Numbered from the stretch's first letter, positions 1 through 14,808 are shown. The stretch is 64,000 nucleotides of DNA from an uncultured bacterium (GCA_947493945.1 CANLSR010000001.1:434001-498000), one strand, 5' to 3'. Made by a program: numbers and translations. Notes: generated by a model from the sequence alone, not told the origin.

Positions 1-612
1 GTCTACGCCTCTCTAGAGGAGGCCCAGGCGGCGGCCCTCGTCCCCGGCGACCGGACCGGCCGCGTGCTGGTGCTCGACGACCGCCAGCTGGCGGTCCGCG
101 CCGGCGACGGGGGCGGCACCGTCGCGTCGGTGCCCCGGGCGGCCGTGCTCAACGTCGACCCCGACGGCGACTACTGGCGGCCGGAGCGCGTGGCGGCCGG
201 CGGCGGCTACGTCGTCCGCCGGTCCGAGACCGGCGACGTCGAGCTGCTCCTGATCTTCCGGCGCGGCGCGTGGGACTTGCCCAAGGGCAAGCTGGACGAG
301 GGCGAGAGCGTCCGCGAGGCGGCCCACCGCGAGGTGTGCGAGGAGGTGGGCATCAAAAAGAAGAAGCTGACCGTCACGGCCGACCTGGGCGAGACGGTCC
401 ACGGCTACGTCTGGGCCAAGCGCGAGGTCTACGCCGTCAAGACGACGCGGTGGTACGCCATGACCACGACGGCGACGCGCTTCGAGCCCGAGACGCGCGA
501 GGGCATCGAGGCCGTCGCCTGGGTGCCGTGGGCGGAGGCGGGCGGGCGCCTGGGCTTCGAGACGCTCCGCGAGCACATCGCGGCCCTCGACCCGGAGGCG
601 CTGGGCGTGTAG
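1..612 (+). CDS. NUDIX hydrolase (5' end outside the window; ORF open to position 1)
   Basis: Frame is open from base 1; contains Nudix box GKLDEGESVREAAHREVCEEVGI (GX5EX7REUXEEXGU). Confidence 0.9.
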   Translation, partial: VYASLEEAQAAALVPGDRTGRVLVLDDRQLAVRAGDGGGTVASVPRAAVLNVDPDGDYWRPERVAAGGGYVVRRSETGDVELLLIFRRGAWDLPKGKLDEGESVREAAHREVCEEVGIKKKKLTVTADLGETVHGYVWAKREVYAVKTTRWYAMTTTATRFEPETREGIEAVAWVPWAEAGGRLGFETLREHIAALDPEALGV

Positions 613-663
613 GCCGAGGGGTCGCGCTCCCGGGACCTCCGCCCGCCCGCGGATGCGCCCGTG

Positions 664-686
664 CCGCTGGCGCTCGCCGCCAGCGG
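664..686. repeat. Intergenic inverted repeat CCGCTGGCG-N5-CGCCAGCGG
   Basis: Perfect 9-bp arms 664-672 / 678-686, 51 nt after the NUDIX stop. Confidence 0.7.
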
Positions 687-892
687 GACCGCCGCCCACG
701 CGTGGACGCACGTCGCGTGCGCCCACCGCCGTGCTGCGGGCCGCGCCATCGGCGCCGCCAGAGGGCCGGACACGTCCGTGGCGGCGACGGCGGCGGTCCG
801 GCACCAGGCCCGGCGGCTCGTCCTCTTTACAGCCCGGGTCCGCGGCCAAGGTCCGGCGCTATCGCTCGCGGCTGGCGCCCGGTGCCCGCGCC

Positions 893-1777
893 TCAGCCGT
901 CGGCGCCGAGCTCCTTGCGGCCCCAGGCGAGCAGTTCGCGGTGGTCGTCGTCGGGCTCGGGGAAGTCGTCGTGGAGGTCTCGGAGCGCGCCCAGGATCAC
1001 GGCGGCGGCGGCGGCGCGGCTGAACCACTTGCGGTCGGCCGGGAGCACGTGCCAGGGCGCGGCCTCGGTGGACGTCGCCTGGAACGCGCGCTCGTAGGCC
1101 TCCAGGAAGGCGTCCCAGTCGCGGCGCTTTTCGACGTCGGCGCGGCTAAAGTCCCACCGCTTCTCGGGGCGCTCGGTCCGCTCGATCAGGCGGCGGCGCT
1201 GCTCGCCGTTGGAGACGTGGAAAAACAGCTTGACCACGCGGACGCCGTTCTCGCCGAGGTACCGCTCCCAGTCGCGGATCTGGCGCAGGCGGTCGGCCCA
1301 TAGCGCGCCCGTCTCGGCGCCGGCCTCCACCTCGGCCGGCAGATGCTGCCGCTCCAGCCGCTCCGGCGAGACGCGGTCGCCGACGACCTGGTCGTAGTAC
1401 GAGCGGTTAAAGACCGCCAGCTCGCCGCGCGCTGGCAGCGCCCGGGACGCTCGCCACAGGAACGGGTGCCGCGCCTCGGCCTCCGACATGGACGAGAACG
1501 CCGTCGCCGAGCCGGAGCCGGGGTCGACGGCGGACATCACGTGGTGAATGGCCTCGTCCTTGCCGGCCGCGTCCATGCCCTCCATCACCACCAGCAGGCC
1601 GCGCGTGCCGTGCGCCTCCAGCATCAGCTGGCGCCGAGCCAGCTCACGGGCGCCCTGGGCCGTCGCCTCCTCGGCCGCGTCCTCATCGGCAAACGAGCCC
1701 GTGGCGGACGGGTCGACGTCGGCCAGCCGGTCGGCGGGGCCGAAGCGGAAGTCGTCGGGGTCGAGCGTGTCGGTCAT
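893..1777 (-). CDS. ppk2: Polyphosphate kinase 2 family protein (PPK2)
   Basis: Motifs VVMEGMDAAGKDEAIHHVMSAVDPG, NRSYYDQVVGDRV, KLFFHVSNGEQRRRLIER, HVLPADRKWFSRAA; start chosen at MTDTLDPDDF. Confidence 0.85.
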   Translation of the reverse strand: MTDTLDPDDFRFGPADRLADVDPSATGSFADEDAAEEATAQGARELARRQLMLEAHGTRGLLVVMEGMDAAGKDEAIHHVMSAVDPGSGSATAFSSMSEAEARHPFLWRASRALPARGELAVFNRSYYDQVVGDRVSPERLERQHLPAEVEAGAETGALWADRLRQIRDWERYLGENGVRVVKLFFHVSNGEQRRRLIERTERPEKRWDFSRADVEKRRDWDAFLEAYERAFQATSTEAAPWHVLPADRKWFSRAAAAAVILGALRDLHDDFPEPDDDHRELLAWGRKELGADG

Positions 1778-1835
1778 GGGCCCGAGATGCGCCGGGACGC
1801 CATCCGTTCCGCGCGCCCCCGGAGTCCGGCATCCC

Positions 1836-1870
1836 CCGGCCCCGCTGGCGGCCGTCGCCAGCGGGGCCGG
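1836..1870. repeat. Intergenic inverted repeat CCGGCCCCGCTGGCG-N5-CGCCAGCGGGGCCGG
   Basis: Perfect 15-bp arms, 5-nt loop, between ppk2 and tRNA-Ser. Confidence 0.8.
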
Positions 1871-1912
1871 ACGGACGACGCCGGCCCCGAGCGTGTCGGA
1901 GCCGGCGTCGGG

Positions 1913-2001
1913 CGGAGAGGGAGGGATTCGAACCCTCGGTACCCTGTTAAGAGTACACCGCTTTAGCAAAGCGGCGGTTTCAGCCACTCACCCACCTCTC
2001 C
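1913..2001 (-). tRNA. tRNA-Ser (GCU anticodon)
   Basis: Acceptor GGAGAGG/CCTCTCC, discriminator G, long variable arm, anticodon stem-loop CCGCTTTGCTAAAGCGG, T-arm GGTTCGAATCC. Confidence 0.93.
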
Positions 2002-2089
2002 TCGGTGGCGGCCGTGACCGGGCCGGGCGCCCAAGCTAGAGACGGGCGCCGGGCGCGGCAACCGGCGCGCGTGGAACGTCTCGTGAACC

Positions 2090-2128
2090 GCGCCAGCCGC
2101 TGGCGCCGCCGACGGCCGGCGGCTGGCG

Positions 2129-2129
<1 letters not shown>
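2090..2129. repeat. Inverted repeat GCGCCAGCCGC ... GCGGCTGGCGC
   Basis: 11-bp arms at 2090-2100 and 2119-2129, reaching the stop codon of the amidohydrolase gene. Confidence 0.65.
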
Positions 2130-5413
<3,284 letters not shown>

Positions 5414-5610
5414 GGCAGGTGGGGACTGGGAGGCCCCAATCTAGCCGAACCCCCCGGACGCCTCCGCCCGAAAAAAAGGGCGCCCACGCCGTGCCCCGCT
5501 GGGCCCGACATGCTGGCGCGGTCGGGACCGACGGACCCGCGGTCGCCTGCAGAGCGGACCGCGAGCGGGTCAGGAGCGGTGCCTGAGCCCGAGCCCGCCG
5601 GGCCGTCCGC

Positions 5611-6534
5611 TCAGCCCTGCGTCATGGCCTCGGCGCCGGACGAGATCTCGATGATCTCGGTCGTGATGGCCGCCTGGCGGGCGCGGTTGTAGGTCAGCTT
5701 GAGGTCCTTGAGGAGCTCGCCGGCGTTCGTGGTCGCCGCGTCCATCGCCACCATCCGGGCGCCTTGTTCCGACGCGTTCGACTCCAGGAGCGCGCGCCAC
5801 AGCTGGTACTGGAGGTACTCCGGGATCAGGCGGTCCAGGAGCGCCTGGGCCGAGGGCTCGAAGATGTACTCCACCTCGTCGGCTTGGTCGGTCGAGGTGT
5901 CCAGGCCCTCGGTCTCCTCCATCACCGGCGTAAAGAACGTCTCCGCTGGGACCGGCAAAAGTTGCTCGGCGACGCGGTTCTGGGTGATCGTGTTTTTGAA
6001 CTCGTTGTACACCACCTCCACCACGTCCCACTCGCCCGCCACGAACCCCTCGACGGCGAGGTCCACGATCTCGCCCGCCAGCGGGAAGCGGAGGTCGTTG
6101 AAGGCGCCCTGGTAGTCACCCACCAGGTCGAAGCCGCGCTTGCCGAAGTACTCGTGCGCCTTGCGGCCGACGGCCAGGATCCGGAGCGTGCCGGCGTCGC
6201 GCTGGGCCTGGAAGCGCTCGGCGATGGTGGCCTCGGCCACCTTGAGCAGGTTGGCGTTGAAGGCGCCCGCCAGCCCGCGGTCCGAGGTGACCACGATCAT
6301 GAGCGCGCCCTCGATCTCGTCGCGCGCCTCGAACAGCGGGTTCGAGGTCACGTCCAGCCGCTGGCGCAGGTGGCCGATCATCTCGCGGATCTTGAACGCG
6401 TAAGGCCGCGCGGCGAAGATGCGCTCCTGGGCCTTCCTGAGCTTGGCCGCCGCCACCATCTTCATGGCGCGCGTGATCTGCTGCGTGTTCTTGACCGAGC
6501 CGATCCGGCCGCGGATGTCTCTGAGAGATGCCAT
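5611..6534 (-). CDS. atpG: ATP synthase F1 subunit gamma
   Basis: MASLRDIRGRIGSVKNTQQITRAMKMVAAAKLRKAQ start; C-terminal NARQAAITTEIIEISSGAEAM-type end. Confidence 0.95.
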   Translation of the reverse strand: MASLRDIRGRIGSVKNTQQITRAMKMVAAAKLRKAQERIFAARPYAFKIREMIGHLRQRLDVTSNPLFEARDEIEGALMIVVTSDRGLAGAFNANLLKVAEATIAERFQAQRDAGTLRILAVGRKAHEYFGKRGFDLVGDYQGAFNDLRFPLAGEIVDLAVEGFVAGEWDVVEVVYNEFKNTITQNRVAEQLLPVPAETFFTPVMEETEGLDTSTDQADEVEYIFEPSAQALLDRLIPEYLQYQLWRALLESNASEQGARMVAMDAATTNAGELLKDLKLTYNRARQAAITTEIIEISSGAEAMTQG

Positions 6535-6619
6535 GAGGGATGGGGAATGCGGGATGCGGGAGGTGGGAAGCGCAGGCCCGGTAGACCCATGCCTTGTCCC
6601 CTATCCCTCACCCCTCTTT

Positions 6620-8212
<1,593 letters not shown>

Positions 8213-8299
8213 GGGGGAAGGGGGCAGTGGCCAGTGGCCAGTCGCAGAGGAAGCGGCGAACCGGAGGGCGCCCTCTGGCCCCCTCCCACTCGCCACTGG

Positions 8300-8851
8300 C
8301 TAGTTCAGTGAAACGGCGGCGCGCTCGGCGAGCTGGTCGCGCAGGGACTCGAGTTGGTGGCGGACCGAGCGGTCGTAGACCACGTCGCCCACGCGGACCA
8401 CCAGCCCGCCGACGAGGGCCGGGTCGATCTCGTAGCGCATCCGGACCGTCCGGCCGCCGCGCGCTTCCAAGGCGCCCTTGAGCCGGTCGATCTCGGCGTG
8501 GTCGAGAGGCTTGGCGCTGCGCACCAACGCCTCGACGGTGCCCGTCCGCTCGTCGCGGAGGAGCCGGTAGGCGTCCACGATCTCGGGGATCTGGCCGTCG
8601 CGCTCGTTCTGGACCAGCAGGTGGAGGAACCGGAGCGTCAGGTCCGAGACCTGGCCGCCGAACAGCCGCTCCAGCACCGCCGCCTTCTTGTCGTGGGAGA
8701 CGACGGGGCTCGTCAGGGCCAGCCGCAAGTCGCGCGAGCCGCCCAGCGTGTCCGCGACCAACGCCACGTCGGCGTCGACGGCGTCCAGCGAACCGGCGGA
8801 CTGGGCCTCCTCGGTCAGGGCCTGGGCGTAACGGCGGGCGACGGGCGACAT
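8300..8851 (-). CDS. atpH: ATP synthase F1 subunit delta
   Basis: MSPVARRYAQALTEEA; C-term IDPALVGGLVVRVGDVVYDRSVRHQLESLRDQL; operon position. Confidence 0.93.
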   Translation of the reverse strand: MSPVARRYAQALTEEAQSAGSLDAVDADVALVADTLGGSRDLRLALTSPVVSHDKKAAVLERLFGGQVSDLTLRFLHLLVQNERDGQIPEIVDAYRLLRDERTGTVEALVRSAKPLDHAEIDRLKGALEARGGRTVRMRYEIDPALVGGLVVRVGDVVYDRSVRHQLESLRDQLAERAAVSLN

Positions 8852-8946
8852 GGCGGGTGGGTCGGGGTTGGCTGCGCCTTCGCTGGCGCGGTTCGGGGCT
8901 CGCTCAGGGGCGGGTCCTCGCGGACCCCGCCCCGGAACCCAGGACC

Positions 8947-9462
8947 TCAGTTCTGGGGCAGGTCGGCGATAAACTGGTCGACCAGGCCGCGCTGGGCCTC
9001 GGCGTCGATCTCCTTGCGGAGGATCTTCTCGGCGGCGCCGACCGCCAGCGCGGCCACCTCGCTGCGGAGCTCGGTCAGCGCCTGCTGCTTCTGGTTCTCG
9101 ATGTCGGCCTGGGCCGACTCCTGCATCCGCACGATCTCGGCCTTGGTCTTGGCCACGTCGGCGTCGCGCTGGGCCGAGGCCTGCTCGCGGGCGTCGCGCA
9201 GGATGGCCTGCGCCTGGCCCTCGGCTTCACGCCGCGCGACCTCGTTGTCGGCCTGGAGCTGCTTGGCCTCGGCCAGGGCTCGCTCGGCGCGCGTCATCGA
9301 TTCCTCGATGGTGGTCTCGCGCTCCGCCAGTGCCGACGTGATCGGCCCCCAGGCAAACTTGCCCAGCAGCAGGAGCAGGAGCACAAACGCGATGCCGAGC
9401 CAGAAGGCCAGGCCCGCGTTGGTCGAGAGCAGCCCGCCGGCCGCGAGTACGAAGAGGGTCAT
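8947..9462 (-). CDS. atpF: ATP synthase F0 subunit b
   Basis: Single N-terminal TM helix then long charged coiled coil; operon position. Confidence 0.92.
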   Translation of the reverse strand: MTLFVLAAGGLLSTNAGLAFWLGIAFVLLLLLLGKFAWGPITSALAERETTIEESMTRAERALAEAKQLQADNEVARREAEGQAQAILRDAREQASAQRDADVAKTKAEIVRMQESAQADIENQKQQALTELRSEVAALAVGAAEKILRKEIDAEAQRGLVDQFIADLPQN

Positions 9463-9541
9463 CGGGGTGGGGGCTGTGGATGGGGCTGGCCCGCCTCGAC
9501 GTTTGCCGAAGCGGGCCGGGGTTCCCGGGGTGCCGGGACGC

Positions 9542-9784
9542 CTAGAGGCCCACCGGGTCCTTGATCGCCATCAGGATGCAGACGATGAGGCCGAAGAACG
9601 TGGCGCCCTCGATCAGGGCGGCCGCGATGATCATCGTGGTCCGGATGTCGCCGGCGGCTTCCGGCTGGCGGGCCGAGCCTTCGAGGGCGGCGGCGGCCAG
9701 GCGGCCGATGCCGAGGGCGGCGCCGATGATGGCGAGGCCGGCGCCGATGCCGGCGCCGATGTAACCGAGTCCGATGGGATCCAT
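9542..9784 (-). CDS. atpE: ATP synthase F0 subunit c
   Basis: GYIGAGIGAGLAIIGAALGIGRLAAAALEGSARQPEAAGDIRTTMIIAAALIEGATFFGLIVCIL. Confidence 0.96.
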   Translation of the reverse strand: MDPIGLGYIGAGIGAGLAIIGAALGIGRLAAAALEGSARQPEAAGDIRTTMIIAAALIEGATFFGLIVCILMAIKDPVGL

Positions 9785-9872
9785 GTCGAGTACGGGGTGA
9801 GGGTGTACAGGGTGGGCAGGGTGCCCGGGGATGCGGCGGAAGCCGCTGCGGCGAGTGCCGCGGGTGGGGGTC

Positions 9873-11165
9873 TTAGGCGAGCACGCCTTCGGTGCCGACG
9901 GTCCGCTCGTGCGCCTTGTGCGCCGAGTCGCGCCCGTTGGACTGGGCGACGGCGATGTCGTGGGCCGTGAACCCGTGGTCCTCGGCGTGGTCGTGGTCGT
10001 GCTCGTGCTCGGCCGTCGCCATCCCGATAAACAGGGCGGAGAGGATCGTGAACACGTAGGCCTGGATAAAGGAGACCAGGAGCTCGAGGGCGTAGACGAA
10101 CAGCGTCAGGCCCAGGGCCGGCACCGACGTGGCCCAGCCGGCCGTCTCGCTCATGCCGGCCACGATAAAGATGAGCCCGACCAGGTTGAGCAGGACCAGG
10201 TGCCCCGCCGTCATGTTGGCGAAGAGCCGGACCGCCAGCGCGAACGGCTTGGTAAACAGGCCCAGGATCTCGATCGGCACCAGGATCGGCTTGACGAACC
10301 ACGGGATGCCGGGGGGCCACAGGACGTGCATCCAGTAGTCCTTGGTGCCGGCGACCTGGGTGATGACGAACGTGAACACCGCCAGCACGGCCGTCGTGGT
10401 CAGGTTCGCCGTCGCCGTGGCGCCGAAGGGCAGGAGGCCCAGCAGGTTGCAGGTCAGGATAAAGAAGAAGACCGTCAGCAGGTACGGCAAGAACCGGTCG
10501 GTCTTGTCGCCCAGGTTGGGCCGCGCGATCTCGTCGCGGATGTAGATCACGATGGTCTCCACCGTGTTCTGGAGCAGCCCGCGCGGCGCCGACGTCCGCC
10601 CGACGCCCCGCTTGTACCTGGCGCCCATCGGGAGCAGCAGCAGCGCCAGCAGGCCGATGGCGACAAAGACGAACACCAGGTGCCGCGTCATCGACAAGTC
10701 GATCACCACGCTGGCGTCGCCCGTCGGCACCAGGACCGCGTCGTAGGCCGACTCGGGCTCGACCTGCTCGCCCAGGATCTCCTCCGCGTTGGCCTCGCCC
10801 AGCTCCTCGGCGGTCAGGTCCTCGCCGGCCTCGGCCCGCTCGGCGGCGACGCCGTCCTCGGCCTGGTCGTCGATGGCGTGGGCCGTCGGGCTGTGCGGCC
10901 CGTCGCCGTCGCCGTGCCCGCCGATGGCGTAGAGCCCCGACGCCACGGCCGCCGTGGACGACCGGAACGCCTCGAAGCCGATCGCCCCGTCGCGGCGGAC
11001 GACGAACAGCCGGGGCAGCTCGACCTTGCCGAACGGCGAGTAGTCGAGGTAGTAGCCGTCCGAGGTGTGGTGGACGGCGTCCAGCTCGCCCTCGTCGCCG
11101 GCGGCCTGGGCCGGCAGCGCCAGCGCGGCGAGCGTCAAGAGCAGGGCGTAGCGAAGCGTCCGCAT
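9873..11165 (-). CDS. atpB: ATP synthase F0 subunit a with long N-terminal extension and signal peptide
   Basis: LFANMTAGHLVLLNLVGLIFI, FSP-type helix 5 (LLVSFIQAYVFTILSALFIG); extension resembles other Bacteroidota-type AtpB. Confidence 0.93.
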   Translation of the reverse strand: MRTLRYALLLTLAALALPAQAAGDEGELDAVHHTSDGYYLDYSPFGKVELPRLFVVRRDGAIGFEAFRSSTAAVASGLYAIGGHGDGDGPHSPTAHAIDDQAEDGVAAERAEAGEDLTAEELGEANAEEILGEQVEPESAYDAVLVPTGDASVVIDLSMTRHLVFVFVAIGLLALLLLPMGARYKRGVGRTSAPRGLLQNTVETIVIYIRDEIARPNLGDKTDRFLPYLLTVFFFILTCNLLGLLPFGATATANLTTTAVLAVFTFVITQVAGTKDYWMHVLWPPGIPWFVKPILVPIEILGLFTKPFALAVRLFANMTAGHLVLLNLVGLIFIVAGMSETAGWATSVPALGLTLFVYALELLVSFIQAYVFTILSALFIGMATAEHEHDHDHAEDHGFTAHDIAVAQSNGRDSAHKAHERTVGTEGVLA

Positions 11166-11168
11166 GGG

Positions 11169-11459
11169 CTAGGCCGGGGTCTGGGAGCGGCGAAGGACGA
11201 GGAGGATCTCGGCGACGAGCCCGACGGCGAACAGCACGCCGAGCCCGGTCACGAACCCGCCGCGGTGGACCGGCAACGCCATGAGCACGGTCGCGAACAC
11301 CGCCAGCACGACGAGCATCCGGACCATCATGCCGCCGAGCACCAAGCTCAGCGCCTGGTTCGAGTCGAGTCCCGAGGCCCGGCTGGCGGTCCACACCGCC
11401 GCGAGCGCGTTGGCCGCGCCCACGAGGGCGCCCAAGAGCAGGCTGGCGGCGAAGGTCAC
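11169..11459 (-). CDS. Small membrane protein of the atp operon (AtpI-like position)
   Basis: Multi-TM 96-aa protein immediately upstream of atpB on the same strand. Confidence 0.6.
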   Translation of the reverse strand: MTFAASLLLGALVGAANALAAVWTASRASGLDSNQALSLVLGGMMVRMLVVLAVFATVLMALPVHRGGFVTGLGVLFAVGLVAEILLVLRRSQTPA

Positions 11460-11569
11460 AGGGGCCGGGGGAACGGGCGTCGGGTGCGGAAGGCCAGCAA
11501 GCTAGCCGGCCGCCTATCGAGGCTCCCCCAAAGCAGGGTGAAGACGGGGCAAAACGGGCGTCCAGTCGC

Positions 11570-11953
11570 CTACCGGTTCGGCCCGCTCGCCACCCGCAAC
11601 ACCAGCACCATGATCCCGACCATCCCGAGCGCGGCTCCTACGATCACGCCCCACGGCGACGTGTCCAGCCAGCGGTCCACCAGGACGCCGAGCCCCACGA
11701 AAAAGGCCATCGACACGCCGATCTGGAGCCCGAAGCCCAGGTGAGAGCCGGCGGCACGCATCCCGTCGCCGTAGGCGTCCGTCACCGACCCCGTCGTCGC
11801 CGGCTGTCCTTTGTAATTGGGCGAGGCGGCATCGTCCCAGTCGTCGCCCTCGTCCTCCTCGGGCGGGCGGTCGGCCCATCGGTCGTTCCAGTCCTTGTCG
11901 GCCCGGTCGAAGCGGTCCGGCTTGTCGGCCCAGGGGTCGTCTTTTCTTGCCAT
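11570..11953 (-). CDS. AtpZ/AtpI family protein
   Basis: MAFFVGLGVLVDRWLDTSPWGVIVGAALGMVGIMVLVLRV two-TM signature, first gene of the atp operon. Confidence 0.7.
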   Translation of the reverse strand: MARKDDPWADKPDRFDRADKDWNDRWADRPPEEDEGDDWDDAASPNYKGQPATTGSVTDAYGDGMRAAGSHLGFGLQIGVSMAFFVGLGVLVDRWLDTSPWGVIVGAALGMVGIMVLVLRVASGPNR

Positions 11954-12677
11954 CGCGGAGGGGCGCTCGCCGGCGGCCAGGGGGCGCCAGGGCGTTCGGT
12001 GTTTTAGGCCGCCAGGCGGTCACGGCTTCGGGACCCAATTGGCGACTGACGCGGGCGCCCGCCGCCGGCTGGCGGTCGCCGTCCGGGGCAGCGGCCTGCT
12101 GGCCGTCGGCCGCTGGGCCTGGGGGACGAAGGTAGCCGACTGATCGTCGGCCGGCAATCGCGGAGTCGCCGTCGTGCCCCCCGGCCGAGGCCACCCATCG
12201 GCTCAAGCCCGACGACCCTGAGTCACACCGCTGCGCTGGGACGAGTCGCCAGCGCGGCGGCCGGAGAGACGAGCTCGGCGCTGGCCGACCTTGGGTTGTA
12301 GGACCGCGCGTGGGTCCCGAGGCGACCGAGCACTGCGCGCTGGCCGGCGACCAAACGGGGGCGGCCGGCGCGTCGCGGTCGCGGTGCGGGCTCCCCAGAA
12401 CATGGGCAACGCTCAGCCAGACCCACTCGGGCTTACGCGCACGGAGTGCCCGCCGGACCGCCTCCAGCACGACTGACGGCCGTGGCGTAACCAAACCCGG
12501 ACAAGGGGGCGCAGGAAACTCGACGGCAGGCAGGCGGGCCGTGGGGGCCGTGAGGGGCGTTTTTGTTCGCTGCATCTGCATACCGGAACCGACGCGTGCG
12601 CCTAACTTGACCGGCTCTGAGAACCCCGAAGGCCGTTCTTGCGACGGCCGTCCTTGCCAGCCCCCTGGCCCCGCTCT

Positions 12678-12932
12678 ATGCCGCAGCACAAATCCGCCGC
12701 CAAGCGCGTCCGCCAGGACGCCAAGCGACGCCTCCGCAACCGCTACCAAAAGGTCCGTGTCCGCACGTTGATCAAAGACCTCGAAGCCGAGACCGACCAG
12801 GCGGCGGCCGAGGCCAAGCTCAACGAGGTCAAGGCCCAGCTCGACCGGCTGGCGGGCCGCCGCGTCCTCCACCCGAACCAGGCGGCGAACACCAAGAGCC
12901 GGCTCGACCGGTACGTTCGCTCGCTGGTTTGA
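12678..12932 (+). CDS. rpsT: 30S ribosomal protein S20
   Basis: MPQHKSAAKRVRQDAKRRLRNRYQKVRVRTLIK ... VLHPNQAANTKSRLDRYVRSL. Confidence 0.95.
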   Translation: MPQHKSAAKRVRQDAKRRLRNRYQKVRVRTLIKDLEAETDQAAAEAKLNEVKAQLDRLAGRRVLHPNQAANTKSRLDRYVRSLV

Positions 12933-13218
12933 CACGACACAGGGAGGAACACGCGAGAGCATGACCGGTACGCCCGGCTCACTCCCCCTGCTCCATCCCG
13001 CCCCCGCTCACGTCTACTCTACACGCCCCCGGCGTGGCGCCCAACGTCCCAGTAGAGTGCATCCGATCTCCCAAGAGAAGCGTCTTGCAACTCCTGGATT
13101 CGGTTCGGATACTTAGACAGACGGGTTCGAGCTCCCACAGTAAGGCCACGTGGCTTCGCTCCTCTCCCCCCTCCCCGGCCCCCCGCGCCGAGGATCTCTC
13201 ACCCACTCCCCCCTCTCC

Positions 13219-14808
13219 ATGACTCAGAACCGACCGGAGAAGACGATGACATCGCGTCTCTCGACTCTATTCCTGTGGTGCGCGGCACTACTCCTCGCCT
13301 CCGCGGCGCAGGCCCAGGTGGTCCGCCCCAGCAACTCGGCCTACATCCTCCTCCGTGGCGGCGCGACCGCGTACTACGGCGACCTCGACAACAACCCCGA
13401 CGGCGATCCCAACGAGACCTCGTGGAAGATCGGTGACGGGTTCGACGAGGTCGGCTTCGCCGTTGGCGGCGAGCTGGGTTACCTCTTCAGCGACAACCTG
13501 TCGCTCGGGCTGGCCTACATGTACCAGACCAACCCGAACCTGGAGCGGGACCTCCCGGAGGTCAACACTTACAACGAAGGCGAGCACGTCCAGCAAGGCC
13601 AGCTGCTCTTCCGGTACCTCCCGTTCGCGACCGCCCGCGTCTCGCCCTACGTCGAGCTCGGTGCGGCCATGGTCTTCGGCCAGGGCACGGAGAACGAGCG
13701 CGGCGAGGGCACGGGCATCGGCGACGACGTCTGGGGCTACGGTCCGGTCGTCGGTCTCGGCCTCGACGTTGCACTGACCCCGCGCCTGGGCCTGTTCCTC
13801 GGCGCCCAGTCGACGTTCGTCTTCCCGGACGTGGCGCTCGACGGCGCCGATCCGGGCGCGTTCGGTGTCACCGGCGACGACTCTGACTTCGACATCCTCG
13901 CCAACGTGGGCGGTGGTCTCAAGTTCGCGTTCCGCGCTCCGTTCACGGCCGTCGAGATCGAGGGCCTGGAGTGCCCGAGCGAGCTCAACGTCGGCCAGAC
14001 GGGCTCGTTCATGGTCATGACCAACGCCGACGCCGACATGCCCGTCTCGACGACGTGGCAGTGGGGCGACGGGTCGACGGGCTCGGGCATGAGCGCCTCG
14101 CACGCCTTTGGCGCCCCCGGCACCTACACGGTGACCGCGATGGCGACCAACCGGGGCGGCGACGACTCGGAGTCCTGCCTGGTCACGGTGACCGAGCGCC
14201 CGGTGATGCCGACCCTCGCGGGTTGCCGCGCCACGCCGAGCCGCGTCGACGTCGGTGAGCAGGTCACGATCAACGCGACCGCGACGGACGCCGAGACGGT
14301 CAGCATCGACTTTGGTGACGGCACCACGGCTTCGACGCTCCCGGCCCGCCACGCGTACAGCGACACGGGTAGCTACACCGTCACGATCACCGCGACGAAC
14401 CAGTACGGGACCGAGACCTGCACCATCCCGGTGACGGTCGGCGACACGTACTGCGACGACATCACGGAGCTCAACCCGGTGTTCTTCGGCTACGGAGCCT
14501 CGACGCTCACGGCCGACGCCATGAGCCGTCTGGACGAGAACATCGAGATCCTGCGCCGCTGCCCGGAGATCTGCGTCACGATCAACGGCTACAGCGACGG
14601 CTCGGAGCCGGGTGATGCCATGCGCATCTCGCAGCGCCGTGCCGACGCCGCGATGGAGTACTATGTGGCTCAGGGCATCGACGCCGACCGCCTCCGCGCC
14701 GTTGGCCGCGGTGTCGACCCCGACGCCAACTCGAAGGAGGATCCGGGCCCGGGCGACAGCCGCGCGCGTCGCGCCGACTCGATCCCGTCGTCCTGCGCCG
14801 GCTTCTAA
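13219..14808 (+). CDS. OmpA-family outer-membrane protein with beta-barrel N-terminus and two PKD-like domains
   Basis: Signal peptide, outer-membrane barrel-like N-term, PKD motifs (WGDGSTGSGMSASHAFGAPGTYTVTAMATN; DFGDGTTASTLPARHAYSDTGSYTVTITATN), OmpA C-terminal NGYSDG..RISQRRADAAMEYYVAQGID. Confidence 0.88.
   Translation: MTQNRPEKTMTSRLSTLFLWCAALLLASAAQAQVVRPSNSAYILLRGGATAYYGDLDNNPDGDPNETSWKIGDGFDEVGFAVGGELGYLFSDNLSLGLAYMYQTNPNLERDLPEVNTYNEGEHVQQGQLLFRYLPFATARVSPYVELGAAMVFGQGTENERGEGTGIGDDVWGYGPVVGLGLDVALTPRLGLFLGAQSTFVFPDVALDGADPGAFGVTGDDSDFDILANVGGGLKFAFRAPFTAVEIEGLECPSELNVGQTGSFMVMTNADADMPVSTTWQWGDGSTGSGMSASHAFGAPGTYTVTAMATNRGGDDSESCLVTVTERPVMPTLAGCRATPSRVDVGEQVTINATATDAETVSIDFGDGTTASTLPARHAYSDTGSYTVTITATNQYGTETCTIPVTVGDTYCDDITELNPVFFGYGASTLTADAMSRLDENIEILRRCPEICVTINGYSDGSEPGDAMRISQRRADAAMEYYVAQGIDADRLRAVGRGVDPDANSKEDPGPGDSRARRADSIPSSCAGF

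Noticed and set aside
8221-8245. Short tandem CAGTGGC units between atpA and atpH as a possible CRISPR-like array
   Set aside because: Units are 7 nt, only about three copies, no spacers; no CRISPR array or cas genes seen anywhere in the window.
9831-11744. 637-aa plus-strand ORF over atpB
   Set aside because: Antisense shadow ORF, low-complexity composition.
12310-12771. 153-aa ORF spanning the rpsT leader
   Set aside because: Overlaps rpsT in another frame, R/S/A/T-rich, no motif; treated as non-coding.
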